Assembly: GCA_016806145.1 (NCBI GenBank)
Contig: CP063166.1
Span: 2,914,001-2,978,000, forward strand
DNA from: Variovorax paradoxus
Lineage (GTDB): Bacteria; Pseudomonadota; Gammaproteobacteria; Burkholderiales; Burkholderiaceae_C
Length of the DNA stretch: 64,000 nt
Direction: 5' to 3'
A program made the translations under genes and the position numbers. The notes under the pieces are model-generated. The model worked only from the letters and a program-made list of their open reading frames with translations. It was not told the origin of the DNA and did not search any database. Each line of letters opens with the position of its first letter. Within the stretch, counting starts at the first letter, position 1. Positions 60,937-64,000 of the stretch are shown in pieces.

Positions 60937-61269
60937 ATGATGCCCAGGAAGAAACTCAACCCCAGGGGCTTTGCCGTGGGAGTGCTGATGCGCGCGGTCG
61001 AAGACGCGGCGCTGGCGCCCGTGCGCGCCGAGGCCGAGCAGAAGCTGACCGCCTGGCTGACGGCGGCCAAGGCGCGCTACCAGGAGCGCTGCGGCGACAG
61101 CATCCCGAACGAGGCGGCCGAGGAGTGCGCTCAGACCTGCTACTCGCTGAACTGCATGACGGGCGCGCCGGGCCACTACACGCCGAGGCCCTTCGCCGAG
61201 TGGCCGGACCCGGTCGAGGCGGCCGATGAGGACATGGCGCGCTGGGCGCAGCCGGGGGCTGCCGCGTGA
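60937..61269 (+). CDS. Hypothetical phage protein
   Basis: 110 residues, MMPRKKLNPRGFAVGVLMRA, with Cys residues (ERCGDSIPNEAAEECAQTCY, SLNCMTG) in the second half. TGAGGAG is 10 nt upstream. Overlaps the Ntn-hydrolase-like gene by 4 nt. No family recognised. Confidence 0.6.
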   Translation: MMPRKKLNPRGFAVGVLMRAVEDAALAPVRAEAEQKLTAWLTAAKARYQERCGDSIPNEAAEECAQTCYSLNCMTGAPGHYTPRPFAEWPDPVEAADEDMARWAQPGAAA

Positions 61270-61730
61270 CGGTCATCGTTTGGGACGGCAAGACCCTGGC
61301 CGCCGACCGAGAGGCCGGCACCAGGTACATCAAGTGCACGCTCATGACCAAGATCCAGCGCCTGGCCGACGGCCGCCTGCTCGGCGTGGCCGGCGACGCC
61401 GCGCTGGCGCGAGAGCTGGCGGAATGGGTGAAGGCCGGCGCGAAGCCGGACAGCTTTCCGGCCGAGTGCCGGCCGGGAAAGGCCAACACGGCCATGGTGA
61501 TGGTGATCACGACGGCCGGGCGCGTGCAGGTCTACGAGTCCGGCCCGTACCCGCTGGAGTTCCTGAACGACCGGCACGCGATCGGCGCCGGCACCGATGC
61601 CGCGCTGGCGGTTTTGGCCCTGGGCCATGACGCGGAGACGGCGGTGCGGATTGCCAGCGAGGTCTGCAACGGTGTCGGCGGGGGCATCGACATCCTGCAG
61701 CTCGCCGGCCACGTGTCGGCACCCCAGTAG
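61266..61730 (+). CDS. Ntn-hydrolase (proteasome/HslV-like) phage protein
   Basis: 154 residues from GTG 61266: M-TVIVWDGKTLAADREAG. The Thr at position 2, D-G-K-x-L-A-A-D near the N-terminus and RLLGVAGDAALARELAEW are the proteasome beta-subunit/HslV-like arrangement, in which Thr becomes the catalytic N-terminus after Met removal. The body VMVITTAGRVQVYESGPYPL and HAIGAGTDAALAVLALGHDA (GSG-like turn) also fits. A protease or peptidase acting on phage or host proteins is inferred; many phages carry similar proteins of unknown role. Confidence 0.78.
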   Translation: MTVIVWDGKTLAADREAGTRYIKCTLMTKIQRLADGRLLGVAGDAALARELAEWVKAGAKPDSFPAECRPGKANTAMVMVITTAGRVQVYESGPYPLEFLNDRHAIGAGTDAALAVLALGHDAETAVRIASEVCNGVGGGIDILQLAGHVSAPQ

Positions 61731-61790
61731 GGATTGGGCGCGCAGTGGGGCGGCCAGAAGATTCGGGCCTGTCAACACATTGAGGCCCCC

Positions 61791-61997
61791 ATGACCACCA
61801 CCGTCCACATCGCCATCACCGGCAACAAGCAGGTCGCCGTCGAGACCGAGTCCGGCGCGACGCTCCTGCAGCCCGGCGCTCACCATGCCTTCCTGGTCCA
61901 CGGTGACGGCGAGATCAAGATCCGCGAGCACGGCGATTTCGTGGGCGCGCCCGAACTGCCGCTGGTGCGCACGCTCCAGCCCGCGCCGAACGCCTGA
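61791..61997 (+). CDS. Small hypothetical protein
   Basis: 68 residues, MTTTVHIAITGNKQVAVETE, GATLLQPGAHHAFLVHGDGE and IKIREHGDFVGAPELPLV; beta-rich, resembling small phage proteins. It starts 60 nt after the Ntn-hydrolase stop. No family recognised. Confidence 0.58.
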   Translation: MTTTVHIAITGNKQVAVETESGATLLQPGAHHAFLVHGDGEIKIREHGDFVGAPELPLVRTLQPAPNA

Positions 61998-62141
61998 TCA
62001 CCGGCAGGGTCCGCCGCGCGTGCGCCGCGCGGTGGCTAAGCGGGCGCGCCCGACCTGGCCGGTGACCAGCACCACTCCTCCCCGCCATGGCAAGGGGTTC
62101 CCGCCGATAGCCGCGGCACACCACCTCGGAGGTTCTCCCTC

Positions 62142-62432
62142 ATGGCTCACGCCCGTTCGTTCCGCTCGTTCGCCGTTCTCGTCGCTGGCTGCATGCTGGC
62201 CGTGGCCGGCGCCTGCTCCACCGCGTTCCACCAGGCGCGCTGCATCGTGGTCGCCGCGCGCGACTTCGCGATCGAGACCGCGCGAGCCGTGGTGGAGAAG
62301 TTCGAGCAGCCGGCGCTGCGCCTGGCCGCCCGCCCGGTCGATCTGGTGCAGGCCTGCGCCCACGCCTTGAGCCTGGCCAAGCGCGAGCGGCCCCGCCTCA
62401 TGCCGGGCTGGCACATGTGCCCGTCGACCTGA
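62142..62432 (+). CDS. Small exported protein, possible lipoprotein
   Basis: 96 residues. The N-terminus (FRSFAVLVAGCMLAVAGAC) is a signal peptide, with a Cys in VAGAC that is a poor lipobox. The mature part (KFEQPALRLAARPVDLVQAC, HALSLAKRERPRLMPGW) is helical. GGAGG is 16 nt upstream. No lysis or holin family is recognised. Confidence 0.55.
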   Translation: MAHARSFRSFAVLVAGCMLAVAGACSTAFHQARCIVVAARDFAIETARAVVEKFEQPALRLAARPVDLVQACAHALSLAKRERPRLMPGWHMCPST

Positions 62433-62544
62433 TCACCCCGAAGGGCAAGCCGCTGTAGCAAGAGCAGGGCCGGAGGCAACCGCTGACCTTTCGAGAATCG
62501 CCCTCTCTGTCAGAGAATTGACCTTCTAATGTTTTGGAGGGTCG

Positions 62545-63258
62545 ATGGTTGAAGATGAAGACGCGAAAGTTCGGCGCAACTTGGTCGCTGTGTCCTCTGT
62601 AATCTTGCTGCTGGCTTGGCTCGATGTGCCGCTTTCGGCTATTGCTGGAAGACTTCTCGGCGAAAAGCCTGAGTCCGCCACTTTTGTATTGCCAGCCTGG
62701 AAAGTTTGGTTAGCAGGTTTGGTACTGCTGAACTATTGCCTCGTGAGGTACCTGTACTCGGATGAGGCAGAAAAAGGAAGGAGTGCGCTTGCGATCGCTC
62801 AGCAGGCGCGGTTTGCGGAACTTCTAGAAAGGCATATCGCTCGACTCGGCCGCGCTATCGAGCGACGAGCGCTCCCACCAGGCGCGTTCCGTGACTCCAT
62901 CAATTCGTTCATCGAGCAAGTGGGGCGCAATCGTGGTCGGTCCGACGACTTTCGAACGGCTCGAATTCACGCGAAGCTGTCCCGTGCCAGTGGAGGGCCG
63001 CCAGCACTTGGACTGGACCACAATCTGTCGATCGTTCTATCGTTTGACAGAGACCTGGGCGCTAATGCCACCAGGAGCGTCACTCGCTATTCGATGAGTC
63101 CGCGGTTGAATTGGTGGATGAATCGGCGCGCAGAAGTGGAGGCCGCCGTACTGTCGAAGGGAGCTGTCGCGCATGCGTGGCCGCTGGGGATCGCTGGCGT
63201 GGCGGTCGCGGTAATACTCTGGAAGCTTGGGCGCGCAATCCTTGATCTGCTGATCTAG
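62545..63258 (+). CDS. Membrane protein cargo gene, hypothetical
   Basis: 237 residues with three membrane segments (VAVSSVILLLAWLDVPLSAI, VWLAGLVLLNYCLVRYLY, PLGIAGVAVAVILWKLG) and a cytosolic middle domain (RHIARLGRAIERRALPPGAF, LGLDHNLSIVLSFDRDLGAN). GC content and codon use are lower than in the neighbours, with TTG, GTA and CTA used freely, indicating a separate origin. It has its own upstream palindrome TCTCTG-T-CAGAGA (62504-62516) and GGAGG ribosome site. A lysogenic conversion or exclusion role is possible. Confidence 0.72.
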   Translation: MVEDEDAKVRRNLVAVSSVILLLAWLDVPLSAIAGRLLGEKPESATFVLPAWKVWLAGLVLLNYCLVRYLYSDEAEKGRSALAIAQQARFAELLERHIARLGRAIERRALPPGAFRDSINSFIEQVGRNRGRSDDFRTARIHAKLSRASGGPPALGLDHNLSIVLSFDRDLGANATRSVTRYSMSPRLNWWMNRRAEVEAAVLSKGAVAHAWPLGIAGVAVAVILWKLGRAILDLLI

Positions 63259-63273
63259 GCGACCCCCACTAAG

Positions 63274-63555
63274 GTTCGCAAGTTCGCACCGCCCCGGGAA
63301 TCATCCCGGCCCATGACAGACGCGCGCGAACCTGAAGACAAGCCGATAGCCCACTGGCCGACCATCGAGGCCGACTTCCGCGCCGGCATCAAGAGCATCC
63401 GCCAGATCGCCCGCGAGCACGGCCTCTCCGAGACGGCGATCCGCAAGCGGGCCAAGGCCGAGGACTGGACCCGCGACCTCTCCGCCGCCATCCAGGCCAA
63501 GGCCGACGATCTGGTTCGCAGGGAAGCGGTTCGCAATGAAGTTCGCGCTGCGAAC
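63274..63555. repeat. GTTCGCA repeats at the small terminase gene, candidate packaging site
   Basis: GTTCGCA occurs at 63274-63280, 63282-63288, 63514-63520 and 63529-63535, with a near copy GTTCGCG at 63541-63547 and an inverted copy TGCGAAC at 63549-63555. Two copies are upstream of the gene and four are inside it, where valine is encoded GTT, unusual in this GC-rich DNA. Small terminase binding sites (pac or cos) are often in or near their own gene. Confidence 0.5.
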
Positions 63556-63975
63556 CAAATCCCCGACAAAGTCGTCGTCGACGCCAACGCGAACGCTGTC
63601 TACCGCGTGCAGATGGCGCACCGCGCCGGGCTGACGAAGCTCTCCGCGCTGCGCGACGGCTTGCTGTCGGAGCTCGAGCAGGCTGCCACGCCGACGGCCG
63701 CGCCGGCGCCAGAGGCCGCCGACGGTGAGAAGGGTGAGGACGCGGCCGACCCGCAGCCCGCGCCAGGCTTGACCCTGCCGACGCGCATCGCTGCTCTGAA
63801 GCAGCTGTCCGAAGTCGACGAGAAGATCCGCCGCGGCGAGCGCGAGGCCTACGGCATCGACAAGATCCAGCCTGACGAAGGCGGCATCGTCAGCAAGCTG
63901 ACCGACGCCGAGCGCGCCAGCCGTCTGGCCGCGCTGTTCGCGATCGCGCGGAAGAGGGCGGCCGATGGCGCCTGA
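63313..63975 (+). CDS. Phage small terminase subunit
   Basis: 220 residues. The N-terminal HTH WPTIEADFRAGIKSIRQIAR, EHGLSETAIRKRAKAEDWTR is typical of phage small terminases (IRQIAREHGLSETAIRKRAK). A helical oligomerisation region (VQMAHRAGLTKLSALRDGLL) and an acidic Ala/Pro-rich linker precede the C-terminal helix ERASRLAALFAIARKRAADGA-like end. It recognises the packaging site and loads the large subunit. Its stop overlaps the next gene by 11 nt. Confidence 0.85.
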   Translation: MTDAREPEDKPIAHWPTIEADFRAGIKSIRQIAREHGLSETAIRKRAKAEDWTRDLSAAIQAKADDLVRREAVRNEVRAANQIPDKVVVDANANAVYRVQMAHRAGLTKLSALRDGLLSELEQAATPTAAPAPEAADGEKGEDAADPQPAPGLTLPTRIAALKQLSEVDEKIRRGEREAYGIDKIQPDEGGIVSKLTDAERASRLAALFAIARKRAADGA

Positions 63976-64000
63976 CATCGACGTTCCCGAGCTCGTGAAG
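63965..64000 (+). CDS. Start of the next gene, presumed large terminase subunit
   Basis: Only 12 codons are visible: MAPDIDVPELVK. The start overlaps the small terminase stop by 11 nt, the usual terS-terL junction. The identity is inferred from position and cannot be checked inside the window. Confidence 0.5.
   Translation, partial: MAPDIDVPELVK

Larger units (their letters stand above)
28097..64000. mobile_element. Prophage, left ~36 kb (continues past the window)
   Basis: Starts at the tRNA-Asn attL with a tyrosine integrase just inside. It shows the modular order of a temperate tailed phage: leftward accessory and recombination genes, a CI/Cro-type switch, a rightward replication module (O-like, possible loader, RusA) and terminase at the window edge. 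Genes overlap tightly (ATGA/GTGA) throughout. Head, tail and lysis genes and attR are expected to the right. Nothing in the visible part looks broken, but inducibility cannot be judged. Confidence 0.93.

Noticed and set aside
63294..63309. Hairpin CCGGGA-ATCA-TCCCGG before the small terminase as a terminator
   Set aside because: No T run on either strand and it ends 3 nt before the ATG; more likely part of the translation-initiation region or packaging site.

Overview
The window is high-GC DNA from a betaproteobacterium, most likely family Comamonadaceae and close to Variovorax. The support is gene order (ilvN-ilvC-pssA-leuA-leuA), paired N-degron transferases bpt/aat, pobA with an IclR-type regulator, and codon use. 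The genus is inferred from familiarity with the proteins, not from a search. Two parts meet at about 28.1 kb: ordinary chromosome on the left and a large prophage on the right that runs out of the window.

Chromosome (1-28096). Branched-chain amino acid and phospholipid genes come first: the ilvN 3' end, ilvC, pssA, then two dissimilar 2-isopropylmalate synthase genes. The first leuA follows a textbook attenuator: a 19-residue leucine-rich leader peptide and a perfect 10-bp terminator hairpin. Next are a PBP7-type D,D-endopeptidase, an IclR regulator, bpt and aat, an orphan molybdenum-hydroxylase large subunit with AraC and SRPBCC genes, and the divergent pobA/pobR pair around a 17-bp palindrome. 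A PmrA/QseB-type two-component system precedes a DegP-like protease whose upstream DNA carries a PmrA-type box. A second, NarL-type two-component system, a WYL regulator, a GFA enzyme, a CsgG-like lipoprotein and several small or lipoprotein genes follow. One of the small genes sits behind a perfect LexA-type box.

Prophage (28097 to at least 64000). The left end is a displaced 3' fragment of tRNA-Asn (attL), with a tyrosine integrase just inside. A long leftward block (29.7-36.1 kb) of overlapping small genes ends with DUF5131 and a DndC-like PAPS-reductase-family gene. A second leftward operon (47.1 to 36.8 kb) carries an LPD29 protein, small ORFs, a PD-(D/E)XK nuclease, RecT, a Rad50-like zinc-hook ATPase, a DnaQ-like exonuclease and a C5 cytosine methyltransferase with seven tandem repeats between its catalytic motifs. 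The immunity switch (CI-like S24 repressor and divergent Cro-like protein) lies at 49.8-50.75 kb. Its TTTAGGT/ACCTAAA operator sequence recurs in the promoter of the second leftward operon, which suggests one repressor controls both directions.

Between the switch and that operon is cargo: a complete type IV pilin gene with its own sigma-54 promoter, an HTH-NinX fusion and a DUF4124 secreted protein. Rightward from cro come regulators, a helicase-DNA methyltransferase fusion, an O-like replication protein with candidate origin repeats inside its gene, a possible helicase loader, RusA, several phage DUFs, an Ntn-hydrolase-like protein, a membrane-protein cargo gene, and the small terminase with the first 12 codons of the presumed large terminase. 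GTTCGCA repeats around the small terminase gene may be its packaging site. Structural and lysis genes and the right attachment site are not in view.

The observations most worth following up are the sigma-54-driven pilin in the prophage, the repeat-bearing C5 methyltransferase, the DndC-like/DUF5131 pair, the helicase-methyltransferase fusion, the LexA-boxed small gene, and the leader-peptide attenuator of leuA.
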